This document shows, piece after piece, positions 25,918-38,328 of a stretch of DNA of 64,000 bases. The stretch is from Chitinophagaceae bacterium (GTDB taxonomy: Bacteria > Bacteroidota > Bacteroidia > Chitinophagales > Chitinophagaceae). Each line of letters begins with the position of its first letter. Positions within the stretch are counted from its first letter, which is position 1. A program made the translations under genes and the position numbers. The notes under the pieces were generated by a model. That model worked only from the letters and a program-made list of their open reading frames with translations. It did no database searches and had not been told where the DNA came from. The stretch lies in the NCBI GenBank assembly GCA_025360525.1, contig JANYCA010000138.1, positions 1-64,000 of the forward strand, written 5' to 3'.

Positions 25918-27242
25918 TACATGGAATCTACTAATTCCTGGTAGTAATCCAGTCCCAGGTGGGTTATTAAATCTTCACCCATCATATGCCGAAGTGTATT
26001 CTGCAATTTTATCAATTGTTTAAAAATATCATGTTCAGGAGGCAAACCTTCCAAAGTTTGTGGCGATTTAAGGTAAAAAGACAACCACTCCTGTATGCCG
26101 CACATTTCTGCCCGCTTTGCCAGGTCCATAAATAATGCAAGATCCAATACAATGGGTGCCGCTAAAATAGAATCCCTGCAAAGGAAGTTTATCTTTATCT
26201 GCATGGGATATCCAAGCCAGCCGAAAATATCTATATTATCCCAACTCTCTTTGTTGTCGCCACGTGGAGGATAATAATTAATTCTTACTTTATGATACAT
26301 TTCACCATACAAATCCGGATTCAATTCAGGTTTAAAAATCTCATCAAGCACACTCAATTTAGAAACCTCTTTTGTTTTAAAATTTGCAGGATTATCTAAA
26401 ACATAACCATCTCTGTTACCCAAAATATTGGTAGAAAACCAACCCGAAACACCCAATGCCCTTGCGTGCAAACCCGGTGCAACAATTGTTTTCATCAATG
26501 TTTGGCCTGTTTTAAAATCTTTGCCGCAAATGGGTGTATTGGTTTGTTTGGCCAACTCAATTAATGCAGGAATATCGCAGGTAAGATTAGGAGCTCCATT
26601 TGCAAATGGCACTCCTAATTTTAATGCAGCATAAGCATAAATCATGCTCGGCGCAATCTGGTCATCATTACTTTTTAAACCTTCTTCAAAATTTTGAATG
26701 CTCTTATGAACTGCTGTTTGCTCAATATATTTTTCGGTAGAGCCGCACCAAACCATTACCAACCTGCTACAATTATTAAGTAGTTTAAACTGCTCCATAT
26801 CAGCAATTAACTCCATGGCGAGGTCGTATTTAGTAGCAGCTTTTTTTATGTTTACGCCGTTTATGTTAGCTACGTATGATTGATCAAATACGGCTTTCAT
26901 TGGCTTAATGGATTCCAACTCGTCTTTTACCGAATAAAGCAATGGTAATTCAAGCACCTTTGCATTTAACGCAGATTCATATACATTGTCTTCATATAAA
27001 TCCCATCCACCAAAAACAATATCATTCAACTGTGCAAGCGGCACAAACTCGTTGATGGCAGGGTTACGATTTTCGGTTCGCTTACCTATGCGGATATTAC
27101 CCATTTGTGTTAAAGAACCAATTGGCTTCGCGATACCTTTTTTCACCGCTTCTACTCCTGCAATAAATGTGGTAGCTACTGCTCCTAAGCCCGGAATAAG
27201 GATACCTAGTTTTCCTTCTGCTGGTTTTATATGTTGTTTCAT
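25917..27242 (-). CDS. myo-Inositol-1(3)-phosphate synthase
   Basis: A 441-residue enzyme that converts glucose 6-phosphate to inositol 3-phosphate with NAD+. The NAD loop is GILIPGLGAVATTFIAGVE (residues 13-31). The family's core blocks are present: VPFANGAPNLTCDIPAL, CGKDFKTGQTLMKT, STNILGNRDGYVLDNP and NFLCRDSILAAPIVLDLALF. Length fits the shorter bacterial form. The gene opens the second half of the lipid block, 127 bp after the ceramide reductase-like gene, and overlaps the phosphatase gene by one base. It provides the inositol head group. A GACTTTTG sequence upstream weakly resembles a -7 box, so it may also have its own promoter. Confidence 0.95.
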   Translation of the reverse strand: MKQHIKPAEGKLGILIPGLGAVATTFIAGVEAVKKGIAKPIGSLTQMGNIRIGKRTENRNPAINEFVPLAQLNDIVFGGWDLYEDNVYESALNAKVLELPLLYSVKDELESIKPMKAVFDQSYVANINGVNIKKAATKYDLAMELIADMEQFKLLNNCSRLVMVWCGSTEKYIEQTAVHKSIQNFEEGLKSNDDQIAPSMIYAYAALKLGVPFANGAPNLTCDIPALIELAKQTNTPICGKDFKTGQTLMKTIVAPGLHARALGVSGWFSTNILGNRDGYVLDNPANFKTKEVSKLSVLDEIFKPELNPDLYGEMYHKVRINYYPPRGDNKESWDNIDIFGWLGYPMQIKINFLCRDSILAAPIVLDLALFMDLAKRAEMCGIQEWLSFYLKSPQTLEGLPPEHDIFKQLIKLQNTLRHMMGEDLITHLGLDYYQELVDSM

Positions 27243-27369
27243 TGCTTACTTATTTACAATTTTTTATAAAAGTTTTTACAAAAGTCAGTTTTATTTATAT
27301 AATAAGGATTGACTTATGTTAGAAAAATTAAAAAAGTGTTTTTTCTATTTTATCTGCTTGCAGATGCTA

Positions 27370-28352
27370 CTACAACCACTTATTTTCTACATACCAATCA
27401 ATAGACTCTTTTAACCCCAGTTCTAAATCGTACACCGGTAAATAACCAAGGTTATTTTTTGCTTTACTAATATCGCAACTCCAGTTTTCTGCTGCCAGTT
27501 CATTTAACTTCTCCCTATTTACGGGAGAAACCTTGTTCAAGGATTTATTAATTTTTTCTACCCCAATTAATATTATTTTTAAAAGTCCAATTGGAATGTG
27601 TACCCTAATAGCCTTTTTATTCAAGATTTTTTTTATGATCATCCCATAATCATATCTGCCGTAAACCTGCCCGTCTGTTACATTGTAAATTCCATTTGCC
27701 TGTTCTAAAAACAGCGCTTTTACTGCAAGTGTTGCCACATCTTTTCCATAAACAAAACTTAGTTTTTGGTTAAACTTTCCAATGTGCGGATCGAGCCCCT
27801 TCTTTAAGTAATTAGCAACAAGAAACAAATCCTTTTCTCTTGGACCATAAATAGCCGTTGGCCTTAAAATGGTAACAGGGAAATTATAGGTACTCAGCTT
27901 TTTTTCCGCATTTAATTTACTTCTACCGTAAGCTGTAACCGGCTTAGGAGTCATGCTTTCATCTAAAGTACCATCCATACCCTTTAAAGGACCTGCAGCA
28001 GCAAGACTACTGATAAACACAAATCTTTTTAGGTGTTCCTGAATTTTGCTTGCTGCCAAAGCAAGGTTATTAGAATAGATATTATTAACCAGATTATATT
28101 CTGCTTCAGAATTGGCTTTTGTAATGCCGGCAGCGTGAATAATGTAGTTGTATTTTTTCTGCTTAAAATCGTCTGCCAATGCTAAGACATCTTCATAATC
28201 CAGTTGAATAATTTTAATGGGTAAATCACTCAAGTGGCTGATATTACTCTTTGATCTTACTGCAGCAAATACATCGAGATTGGCTTGTAATGCTGCGTTA
28301 ATTAAATGGAAACCCAAAAAACCACTTGCACCAGTAATCAATACACGTTCTT

Positions 28353-28356
<4 letters not shown>
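27370..28356 (-). CDS. Extended SDR NAD(P)-dependent oxidoreductase, ceramide reductase-like
   Basis: A 328-residue extended short-chain dehydrogenase. The nucleotide loop is VLITGASGFLGFHL (residues 5-18), the catalytic YxxxK is YGRSK (about residues 142-146) with an upstream Ser in FISSLAA, and ILRPTAIYGPRE is the usual substrate-side block. It overlaps the ceramide synthase-like gene by 4 bp. In Caulobacter a protein of this type, CerR, reduces the 3-keto group after acylation. The same step, NADPH-dependent reduction of 3-ketoceramide, is the best call here. Without the context it would be only a NAD-dependent epimerase/dehydratase. Confidence 0.85.
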
Positions 28357-30739
<2,383 letters not shown>

Positions 30740-30790
30740 GTTATTGTTGGTTTGGTCGATTATTTAGTTATTTGTTAAAATCTATTCACA

Positions 30791-31231
30791 TTATCTGCAC
30801 CTTCGCAGCACTTCAGTTAAGACCTTCATGCAGGTTTCCAACGAAGCTTCATCAATCCCATCAGTTAACACATTGTCCTGTTTTAAAAAAATTTCGTGCA
30901 TTTTGTAAATAACAGCTGTTCCGTTTTCAGTTATTTCCAGCACATTTTTACGCCTGTCTCCAGCAACCTGACCTCGGTTTACATATCCCTTTTGTTCTAA
31001 AATATCTATAGAACGTAAAATCGCTGATTTGTTTTTATCCATTAATTCAGCAATATCCTGTTGTATCACATCTTTTCCTGCACTCCTGGATATAAAATAC
31101 AAAACGGCCATTTGCTCAAAAGTTATCTCGTTTGTGATCCCGGCAAATTTCAGGTTGATAGTTTTTAACAACAACTTTCCTGTGTGCACAATTCGAAAAC
31201 CTAATGTTTCAGGTAATTCTTTACAATTCAT
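30791..31231 (-). CDS. MarR-family transcriptional regulator
   Basis: A 146-residue winged-helix regulator. The DNA-binding domain spans about residues 37-105: FEQMAVLYFISRSAGKDVIQQDIAELM, then the recognition helix KNKSAILRSIDILEQKGYV and the wing RGQVAGDRRKNVLEITENG with its conserved DRR. It lies 108 bp upstream of spt on the same strand, so it is the natural candidate regulator of the sphingolipid genes, responding perhaps to a fatty acid or phenolic ligand (inference). Its own promoter region shows a good -33/-7 pair with short repeats around it, which fits autoregulation. Confidence 0.9.
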   Translation of the reverse strand: MNCKELPETLGFRIVHTGKLLLKTINLKFAGITNEITFEQMAVLYFISRSAGKDVIQQDIAELMDKNKSAILRSIDILEQKGYVNRGQVAGDRRKNVLEITENGTAVIYKMHEIFLKQDNVLTDGIDEASLETCMKVLTEVLRRCR

Positions 31232-31259
31232 ATATTAATAGTTGCGTAGTAAACTGTTG

Positions 31260-31288
31260 CAAACATAACTACATTTACCTACATGCAA
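31260..31288 (-). promoter_or_regulatory. Bacteroidota-type promoter of marR
   Basis: On the minus strand TTG (31288-31286), an 18-base spacer and TATGTTTG (31267-31260) match the -33 TTG / -7 TAnnTTTG consensus exactly. GTAGT and ACTAC arms (31246-31250, 31268-31272) and TTGC-GTAG / CTAC-x-GCAA half sites flank it and may be the repressor's own operator. Confidence 0.65.
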
Positions 31289-31502
31289 GGCAAAAAAATG
31301 AAATTGTTACTAAATTTTGACAAATGAATAAGCATAAAAATACCAAAATTGAAAAATAGTAAACGAAAGGAAAGACTCCGAAATCGACCACTGCTAAGTA
31401 AAAATGTGGTTAAATAAATAGCATTGATACGCCCCTGATGACAAAAAATTCAGGTGGAAAATTTATTAAATAAATCGGGAAACGACGCATCAAAGCTGAG
31501 CA

Positions 31503-31540
31503 AAAAAATCCCTGTAAAAAGGTTGGCTTCTTACAGGGAT
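31503..31540 (-). terminator. Terminator after the aminotransferase gene
   Basis: ATCCCTGTAA and TTACAGGGAT form a 10-bp perfect stem; on the minus strand the stem is followed by TTTTTTTG. It lies about 50 bases after the stop of the gene at 31592. Confidence 0.88.
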
Positions 31541-31591
31541 ACATAATAGATCTGGAAAACAACAAGCGTTTTTTTTACCAGTATAGTGAAA

Positions 31592-32782
31592 TTATTTCAA
31601 TTTGGACAGTGCTTCTTTTATCCGGCTCCAGGCTTTTTCTATATTTTCCATATTATTGGCAAAAGAAAAACGTACACAAGCAGGTTCACCAAACGCATCA
31701 CCCATTACTGAGGAAACATGCGCCGTATTAAGGAGATACATCGAAAAATCTGCAGAATTTTTAATAAGATTTTCACCATTTGATTTACCAAAATAATAGG
31801 AAACATCCGGGAAAATATAAAAAGCTCCATCCGGTTCAAAACATTTAAAACCGGGAATATCTTTAATTAATTCCAATACCCTGGCCCGCCTCCGGGTGAA
31901 TTCTTTGGTCATTTCAAACGAGGGTGATAAATCGGTTGTTAAAGCCGCTACAGCTGCTTTTTGAGCGATAGAACAAGTGGCGCTGGTAAACTGCCCTTGT
32001 AACTTTTCACAAGCTTTGGCAATATCAACGTTGGAGGCTATATAGCCAAGACGCCAGCCTGTCATTGCAAAACCTTTACTAAGCCCATTAACAAGAATTA
32101 TCCTATCTTTTATTTCATCAAACTGTGCAAGACTTTCGTGCTTGCCTACAAAATTGATGTATTCATAAATTTCATCGGCAATAATATATACCTGCGGATA
32201 TTTTACAAATACAGCAGCCAATGCAGCCAATTCACTTTTTGAATAAACAGTGCCAGAAGGATTGCACGGAGAAGAAAATAAAAATACTTTTGTTTTAGGC
32301 GTAATAGCAGCCTCCAATTCGGCTGGTGTAATTTTGAAACCACTTTCCAGCGTGGTATGCACTTCTACAACATTGGCCCTTGCAATTTTTACTAATTCAG
32401 AATAAGTTACCCAATAAGGCGTTGGTATGATTACTTCATCGCCTTCCTCAGCAAGGGCCAAAATAGTATTAGCAAGGCTTTGCTTTGCTCCGGTTGACAC
32501 CACGATATTCTCTGGTTTATAGTCTAAATTATTATCTCTTTTTAGCTTGGTACAAACAGCTTCTCTTAAGTCGGTATAACCTGCAACAGGGGTGTAATGA
32601 CTCCAGTTATCATTGATAGCCTTGATGGCTGCGTCTTTTATATGCTGCGGCGTATCAAAATCGGGTTCACCCAGGCTAAGGTCAATTACATCCACGCCTT
32701 TGGCACGGAGTTCACGACCAAGCCTGGCCATTTTTAAAGTTTCCGGTTCGGCAAATCGATCTAGTAAAGAAGACAAATGCAT
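31592..32782 (-). CDS. PLP-dependent aspartate-type aminotransferase
   Basis: A 396-residue class I aminotransferase. The PLP lysine is in NGLSKGFAMTGWRLGYIAS (near residue 236), with the C-terminal Arg expected to bind the substrate carboxylate in the segment PACVRFSFANN. Other family landmarks are SLGEPDFDTP at residues 36-45, the Asn-Pro-Ser-Gly loop SSPCNPSGTVY and IIADEIYEYI. It matches the thermophile-type (subgroup I-gamma) aspartate aminotransferases that use aspartate and 2-oxoglutarate. It is a single gene with its own terminator. Activity with aromatic or prephenate substrates cannot be excluded. Confidence 0.93.
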   Translation of the reverse strand: MHLSSLLDRFAEPETLKMARLGRELRAKGVDVIDLSLGEPDFDTPQHIKDAAIKAINDNWSHYTPVAGYTDLREAVCTKLKRDNNLDYKPENIVVSTGAKQSLANTILALAEEGDEVIIPTPYWVTYSELVKIARANVVEVHTTLESGFKITPAELEAAITPKTKVFLFSSPCNPSGTVYSKSELAALAAVFVKYPQVYIIADEIYEYINFVGKHESLAQFDEIKDRIILVNGLSKGFAMTGWRLGYIASNVDIAKACEKLQGQFTSATCSIAQKAAVAALTTDLSPSFEMTKEFTRRRARVLELIKDIPGFKCFEPDGAFYIFPDVSYYFGKSNGENLIKNSADFSMYLLNTAHVSSVMGDAFGEPACVRFSFANNMENIEKAWSRIKEALSKLK

Positions 32783-33039
32783 AGATTATATTTTTGAAGT
32801 GCAAAAGTATAAGAAAACAATCATTTTGACTGTATGATAAAAAGGTATGTTTATAAATGTGTAGATTTTCTTTACAACTAGTTCCCTTTTGTTAGAAATA
32901 TTTTAAGAAAATTTAATTTAAATAAACGTGATGAACAGGCTGTGGGTACCAAAAATTATCCATCAATAGAAAAAATGCTATTAAACAGCGTTTTTTATTT
33001 AAACAACTTTCGTAAGCAAATTCTTGTTATTGTTGCATT

Positions 33040-33762
33040 ATGCAGGTAACTCTCACAATTTTACGCTACCCCAAACCACGGGTGGCTGTTGCATTATTTG
33101 CAATGGCCATTTTTCGCTTTCCACTATGGTTCAATAAAAACATTAGCTTTTTTAAATTAATGGGTTGTGGTAAAAACGGCACTTTTGATAAACACCCCGA
33201 CTGGCAGCAGTGGGGTATTCTGGCTATCAATAATAAATCGACAGAAATAAATAGTGACGACACCAACTTACTGATGAAGCATTTGTACGGTAATTTAATT
33301 AGTAAGTGGATACAATTTTTTAATTGCGAAACATGGACAATATTTTTACAGCCGGTAGAAGGACATGGCAAATGGGATGGCAAAGAACCTTTTGGCTTAT
33401 TACCAAAGCAAACCGATAACGACGGGTTAATAGCTGTATTAACGAGGGCAACCATCCGGCTGTCTAAACTTAACTCTTTTTGGAGAAATGTGGGAAGTGT
33501 TGCCAACCAAATGGCGGGTGCCAAAGGATTTGTTACCTCCATCGGCATTGGTGAAATACCGTACATAAAGCAAGCAACTTTCAGCATTTGGCATAGCAAA
33601 GAAGACATGAAAAACTTTGCCTATCAACTAAGAGAACACCAGGAAGTCATTAAAAAAACCCGGAAAGAAAAATGGTATAGCGAAGATATGTTTATGCGGT
33701 TTAAACCTTTACAAACTGTTGGAACTATTAAAGGTAGCAACCCTTTGGAGGGAATTATATAG
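33040..33762 (+). CDS. CrtA-like (spheroidene monooxygenase family) protein
   Basis: A 240-residue protein whose pattern fits the spheroidene monooxygenase family. It has FFKLMGCGKNGTFDKHPDWQQWGIL near residues 37-61 and GAKGFVTSIGIGEIP, then TFSIWHSKEDMKNFAYQLREHQEVI and KWYSEDMFMRFKPL near the C-terminus. CrtA in purple bacteria is a heme-dependent oxygenase that adds keto groups to carotenoids. No carotenoid genes lie beside it, so the substrate here is open. It may modify the carotenoids that must exist to feed the rhodopsin-retinal pathway encoded at 59-60 kb, but that is only a suggestion. An internal ATG at codon 22 is an alternative start. Confidence 0.75.
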   Translation: MQVTLTILRYPKPRVAVALFAMAIFRFPLWFNKNISFFKLMGCGKNGTFDKHPDWQQWGILAINNKSTEINSDDTNLLMKHLYGNLISKWIQFFNCETWTIFLQPVEGHGKWDGKEPFGLLPKQTDNDGLIAVLTRATIRLSKLNSFWRNVGSVANQMAGAKGFVTSIGIGEIPYIKQATFSIWHSKEDMKNFAYQLREHQEVIKKTRKEKWYSEDMFMRFKPLQTVGTIKGSNPLEGII

Positions 33763-33870
33763 CTTTACAGGACAAAAGATTACCACCTATTTTATAATAA
33801 CCTTACTGAAAGAGATACCGGTTGCCTGCCAGTTTTTCCCACTTTCGTTGTAGAAGGTTTAACTATTTAT

Positions 33871-34818
33871 ATGAAGAATATTAAATTGATAGAAGTGCCC
33901 AGCGAAATTGGTGCAGGCACCCGTGGTGCAAGCTTAGGCGTTGATGCCATAAAAATTGCTGCCCTTGATTTTATGAGTAATTTTTTTGTACACTTTCCAT
34001 CAGAAAAAATTGAAGTGGAGAATAACCTGCTTTTTGAACCCATCAAATCGCCCTACGCTAAAAGAATACAAGGCATGGTAACCATGTACGAACGGGTAAG
34101 CAAAGCAGTGAGTGATTCTATAAATGGACATTTTTTTCCGGTGGTACTAAGTGGCGACCACAGCACAGCGGGAGGCACCATTGCAGGTATTAAAATGGCG
34201 AACCCAAAAAGCAAACTCGGTGTTATATGGATAGATGCACATGCAGACTTACATACACCTTATACCACACCCACCGGCAACATGCACGGCATGAGTTTAG
34301 CAACTGCCATTGGAGAAGACAATGAAGAATGTAAAGTGCATGACGTGGATGAAAAAACTTCCCGTTTGTGGGATCAATTAAAAAATATCGGTAAAATTTA
34401 CCCTAAAGTATTACCGGAAGATGTGGTATTTATTTCTTTAAGAGATTATGAAGTTGAAGAAAAATCTTTAATTGAAAAATACGGGATAAAAGTAATTACC
34501 ACCAGCGAAGTAAGGCGGAATGGTGCAGAAAGTGTAAGCAGAAAAGTAATCCGCTACCTATCTGACTGTACCGATATTTATGTAAGTTTTGATGTAGACA
34601 GTCTTGATTCTACCATATCAAAAGGTACCGGAACCCCTGTCAGTAACGGGTTAAAAGAAAGGGAAGTAGAAGATTTAATCAGCAAGTTTATGCAAAACAG
34701 AAAAGTGTGTTGCTTTGAAATTACAGAGGTAAATCCCACATTGGACAAAGAAAATCTGATGGCAGAAATTGCATTTAATATTTTACAAAGAAGTGTGAAT
34801 ATATTGATGATGAATTAG
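33871..34818 (+). CDS. Arginase-family ureohydrolase, probable arginase
   Basis: A 315-residue member of the arginase/agmatinase/formiminoglutamase family, a di-manganese hydrolase. Metal-binding blocks are VVLSGDHSTAGG (His), IWIDAHADLHTP (Asp-His-Asp) and VSFDVDSLDSTISKGTGTPVSNGL (Asp-Asp). The GDHS form and the SFDVDSLDS block favour arginase, which splits arginine into ornithine and urea, over agmatinase. The sequence KIFxPE-like insert is absent and the N-terminus PSEIGAGTRGASLGVDAIK fits arginase substrate loops. It follows the CrtA-like gene by 108 bp and is probably separate. Confidence 0.9.
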   Translation: MKNIKLIEVPSEIGAGTRGASLGVDAIKIAALDFMSNFFVHFPSEKIEVENNLLFEPIKSPYAKRIQGMVTMYERVSKAVSDSINGHFFPVVLSGDHSTAGGTIAGIKMANPKSKLGVIWIDAHADLHTPYTTPTGNMHGMSLATAIGEDNEECKVHDVDEKTSRLWDQLKNIGKIYPKVLPEDVVFISLRDYEVEEKSLIEKYGIKVITTSEVRRNGAESVSRKVIRYLSDCTDIYVSFDVDSLDSTISKGTGTPVSNGLKEREVEDLISKFMQNRKVCCFEITEVNPTLDKENLMAEIAFNILQRSVNILMMN

Positions 34819-34882
34819 GGGCGATGGTGAATTGTCAATGGGTAAATGTCAATGCCGTAGCTATCCCCGATTTTCCATAAAC

Positions 34883-34921
34883 AAAAAGGCTGTTATCTAA
34901 TGCAATGATTAAATAACAGCC
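34883..34921 (-). terminator. Terminator after xylA
   Basis: GGCTGTTAT and ATAACAGCC form a 9-bp perfect stem; on the minus strand it is followed by TTTTTG. It lies about 60 bases beyond the xylA stop. Confidence 0.85.
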
Positions 34922-34982
34922 CCGCAGCGATCAAATTAAAATTTGCAAAACATTGCTTAACTGTAAAACAGCTAAATCTGTT

Positions 34983-36311
34983 TTAAATAAACCGGTTTAT
35001 AATATTCTCCATGTATTCCTGCTTGCCGCTTATTACAGCAGGCTCTCCATTTTCGACAGCATAACTTCTTAAATCTTCGAGTGATAATTTCCCCTCTTCA
35101 AATTCTTTTCCTTTGCCGGCATCAAAGCTTGCATACCTGTTGGTACGTAATTTTTTATAGTCAGATTTTTGCAGCAGGGTATCTGCAATAATCAAGGCCC
35201 TTGCAAACGTATCCATTCCACCAATGTGAGCATAAAAAAGATCTTCTGCATCTGTAGAGTTACGACGGATTTTTGCATCAAAATTTATTCCGCCCTTTCC
35301 AAAACCGCCATGCTCCACAATAACCAGCATCGCTTCTACCAATTCATTGATGTTATTTGGAAACTGATCGGTATCCCATCCATTTTGATAATCGCCCCTG
35401 TTGGCATCTATGCTGCCCAGCAAATTACTATCAACCGCTACCTGTAGTTCGTGCTGAAACGTATGTCCCGCAAGCGTTGCATGATTTACCTCAATGTTCA
35501 GTTTAAAATCATTCAACAAATCAAACTCTCTTAAAAACCCCATCACTGTTTCACTATCATAATCGTATTGGTGCTTGCTAGGCTCACAAGGCTTGGGTTC
35601 AATATAAAAAGTACCAGTAAAACCATTAGCCCTTGCATAGTCCCTGGCAACATGTAAAAACTTTGCAAAATGCGCTTTTTCTCTTTTCATGTCGGTGTTC
35701 AATAAAGTCATATAACCTTCTCGGCCACCCCAAAAAGTGTAACCACTTCCCCCCAACTCAATCGTTGCATCAATAGCAGCTTTTACCTGTGCACCACCAT
35801 GCGCCAGCACATGAAAATCCGGGTTGGTAGCAGCACCATTCATGTACCTTTCATTACTAAAAAGGTTGGCGGTACCCCATAATAATTGCACGCCGCTTGC
35901 CTGTTGCTTTTGTTTTAGGTAGGCAGTCATCGCCTGTAACCTGCGGTCGTTTTCATTTACATTATCACCATAATCCACCACATCGGTATCATGAAAACAA
36001 TAAAACGGAAGCCCCAGTTTGGTGATAAATTCAAAGGCTGCATCGGCTTTGTCTTTCGCTCTTTCCACCGCATCCGATTTTACATTCCACGGAAAAATAT
36101 GGGTAGGCGCTCCAAACGGATCTGCGCCATTTCCGCAGAAACTGTGCCAGTAAGCACAGGCAAACCGCAGGTATTCTTTCATGGTTTTTCCGCCTATCAA
36201 CCTGTTTTCATCATACCACCTAAAGGCTAGCGGGTTGTCGCTTTCAAGCCCTTCAAATTTAATTTTACCTACACTTTTAAAGTACTCCGTGTTACCTGTA
36301 ACTATTTCCAT
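34983..36311 (-). CDS. xylA: Xylose isomerase
   Basis: A 442-residue class II xylose isomerase, converting D-xylose to D-xylulose with two divalent metals. The catalytic His is in [15 protein letters not shown] (about residues 103-117). The metal ligands are in [57 protein letters not shown] and [33 protein letters not shown] is the family block with the substrate-side Trp. The gene follows xylB on the same strand after 352 bp of non-coding DNA. That is far for an operon, so either xylA has its own promoter or the gap was enlarged by repeats. Confidence 0.97.
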   Translation of the reverse strand: MEIVTGNTEYFKSVGKIKFEGLESDNPLAFRWYDENRLIGGKTMKEYLRFACAYWHSFCGNGADPFGAPTHIFPWNVKSDAVERAKDKADAAFEFITKLGLPFYCFHDTDVVDYGDNVNENDRRLQAMTAYLKQKQQASGVQLLWGTANLFSNERYMNGAATNPDFHVLAHGGAQVKAAIDATIELGGSGYTFWGGREGYMTLLNTDMKREKAHFAKFLHVARDYARANGFTGTFYIEPKPCEPSKHQYDYDSETVMGFLREFDLLNDFKLNIEVNHATLAGHTFQHELQVAVDSNLLGSIDANRGDYQNGWDTDQFPNNINELVEAMLVIVEHGGFGKGGINFDAKIRRNSTDAEDLFYAHIGGMDTFARALIIADTLLQKSDYKKLRTNRYASFDAGKGKEFEEGKLSLEDLRSYAVENGEPAVISGKQEYMENIINRFI

Positions 36312-36663
36312 ATTTGTAAATTTGTCCGCACCAATTGCAATGGCTTTGGGTGTTAAAAATTATTGTATAAAAAAACCTAAATGCATTTATTAAAAAGCAC
36401 AACAGTAAATCAATCATCATCATTGGTCCTGCTTTTCGCTGCAAGTCCTCATTGCGTTTCGCCTCCTTCGTCAGCTTCACTTCATTCCGGGCTTTCCGCT
36501 TCAATCAGGGCTAGGTTCGCTACTGTATTATTTCAATCAGCTTTAACAAACATCCGTGGAGTCAAAATAATTTGTTGCAAAATTTCCGGCTATCAATTTG
36601 TCGCTCCTACCAATTTGTCGCTCCGCTGGAGCTTCTATACATTTGGTTTAGAATTATCAGATC
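36312..36663. other. xylA-xylB intergenic region with GCT-triloop hairpin
   Basis: The 352 bp between two co-oriented xylose genes contain a GC-richer block (36430-36520) without a supported gene. TTTGTCGCTCC occurs twice (36598-36607 and 36615-36624). GCTCC-GCT-GGAGC (36620-36632) is a triloop hairpin of the same style as those at 5226-5388, preceded by a similar CTACCAA spacer, so this is probably a decayed copy of that repeat family. Confidence 0.5.
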
Positions 36664-38163
36664 TTAAAATGATTCTTTTGTTATAATTGCCGCATCACTT
36701 TCCAAACAATTTTTCCATTTATGGTACAGCTCATCATACACACTACTATTGTTGGGTGCCGTATGTGAAAGTGGCGTTGAATTACTAAATGCCTCTTTAG
36801 CAGAAGCAAAAAAACCGGCTCCAATTCCTGCTCCAATAGCGGCACCCACACTGCCATCGCAGGCATACATTTCTACCGGTACATTGGTTGCATTTACAAA
36901 GGCTTCAGTAAATACATCACTTAAAAACATGTTGGCTTTTCCTACTCGTATTACCGATGGATTCATTCCATTTTCTCTCATAATATCCAGTCCATAACGA
37001 AATGCAAATGCTATCCCTTCCTGTGCCGCCCTGTATAAATGTGCCCCAGTATGAATATTAAAATCAATATTATGAATATGGCTTTTCAATTGCCTGTTTT
37101 CCAGCATCCGTTCGGCACCATTCCCAAACGGAATCATTATTAATCCATTACTGCCCGGTTCAATCTTTTTTGCAAGCTCATTCATGTGCTGGTAGCTATG
37201 TTCACCCCCTGTTACTTTCTTAATCCAACTGTTTAATATGCCGGTTCCATTAATACAAAGCAATACACCAAGCCGCTTTTGCAGCAGGGTATGGTTTACG
37301 TGCGCAAACGTATTAATCCTCGATTTTTTATCGTACGCAAGCTGATCTGTTACGCCATAAATTACACCGGAAGTACCGGCTGTAGCAGCCACTTCGCCGG
37401 GGTTCAGCACATTTAAAGAAAGTGCATTATTGGGTTGGTCACCCGCTTTATAACTTACCGGAATACCAGCTGTTAAAGATAAATGTGCAGCAACCCTTTC
37501 ACTTACCAATCCATGGGTTGAAAAAACATCATTTATCGGAGGAATTACAGCTGTATTAAATCCAAAATAATTAAAAACATCTTTCGATAATTCATTGTTG
37601 GCAAAATCCCAGAAAACCCCTTCGCTTAATGCCGAAATACTGGTGGTGCAGCTGCCGGTAAGTTTCATTGCAATAAAATCGCCGGGCAATAAAACCTTAT
37701 CAATTTTATCAAATACGGCGGGCTCGTTTTCCTTAACCCAGGCCAGTTTTGCCGCAGTAAAATTTCCGGGGGAGTTTAGTAAATGCGATAAACATTTGTC
37801 AGCACCAATGGCGTCAAATGCTTTGTTGCCGTATGGTACGGCTCTGCTATCGCACCAGATAATGCTGTCCCTTAAAACCTGCTGTTCTTTATCAACGCAC
37901 ACTAACCCATGCATTTGATAAGCAATGCCAATTGCTTTTATATCAGCAGGGTTATACAATCGTTGAGCATGTGCTGCCAGGATAGCTGACTGCACATGCT
38001 GCCACCACATCTCCGGACTTTGCTCTGCCCAACCCGGGTGCAGGGCAACAATCGGCGTTTCTGTTTCCGGGTATTGAACAGAGGTGATGGTTTGCTGCGA
38101 ATGTGCATCTACAATGGCAACTTTAATGGAGGATGTTCCAATATCAATTCCTAATAGTAACAT
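36664..38163 (-). CDS. xylB: Xylulokinase (FGGY carbohydrate kinase)
   Basis: A 499-residue FGGY kinase that phosphorylates D-xylulose with ATP. The phosphate loop is LLLGIDIGTSSIKVAIVD at the N-terminus, and AIGIAYQMHGLVCVD gives the xylulokinase MHG motif. The catalytic Asp is in SYKAGDQPNNALSLNV and the ATP-side glycines are in AATAGTSGVIYG. The C-terminal block IRVGKANMFLSDVFTEAFVNATNVPVEMY is usual. With xylA downstream and an AraC-type activator divergently upstream it completes a minimal xylose catabolic module; no xylose transporter is encoded here. Confidence 0.95.
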   Translation of the reverse strand: MLLLGIDIGTSSIKVAIVDAHSQQTITSVQYPETETPIVALHPGWAEQSPEMWWQHVQSAILAAHAQRLYNPADIKAIGIAYQMHGLVCVDKEQQVLRDSIIWCDSRAVPYGNKAFDAIGADKCLSHLLNSPGNFTAAKLAWVKENEPAVFDKIDKVLLPGDFIAMKLTGSCTTSISALSEGVFWDFANNELSKDVFNYFGFNTAVIPPINDVFSTHGLVSERVAAHLSLTAGIPVSYKAGDQPNNALSLNVLNPGEVAATAGTSGVIYGVTDQLAYDKKSRINTFAHVNHTLLQKRLGVLLCINGTGILNSWIKKVTGGEHSYQHMNELAKKIEPGSNGLIMIPFGNGAERMLENRQLKSHIHNIDFNIHTGAHLYRAAQEGIAFAFRYGLDIMRENGMNPSVIRVGKANMFLSDVFTEAFVNATNVPVEMYACDGSVGAAIGAGIGAGFFASAKEAFSNSTPLSHTAPNNSSVYDELYHKWKNCLESDAAIITKESF

Positions 38164-38328
38164 ATAGCTTTTAAATTTCTACCTGCAATCAATCGTTATT
38201 TAATGTAAAATTTGCGATTCCCCGACCAATTTACAACTGCTATTTTCAAAAAATAATATGCTATCTTATCAACAAAAGGTATTTTTAGCTGTAAAAACTG
38301 ATAATATACAAGGTTTAAATAATTCCTG

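Larger units (their letters stand above)
31232..31591. other. Intergenic region with marR promoter and aminotransferase terminator
   Basis: The 360 bp hold the marR promoter at the left end and a terminator at the right end, both described separately. Between them (31310-31500) I see no gene or repeat. Confidence 0.6.

Noticed and set aside
33066..33608. Minus-strand 180-codon frame opposite the CrtA-like gene
   Set aside because: The plus-strand frame has family motifs throughout; the antisense translation has none.
36381..36686. 101-codon frame between xylA and xylB
   Set aside because: Ser/Ala/Leu-rich translation with no motif, overlapping the end of xylB and the repeat remnants.
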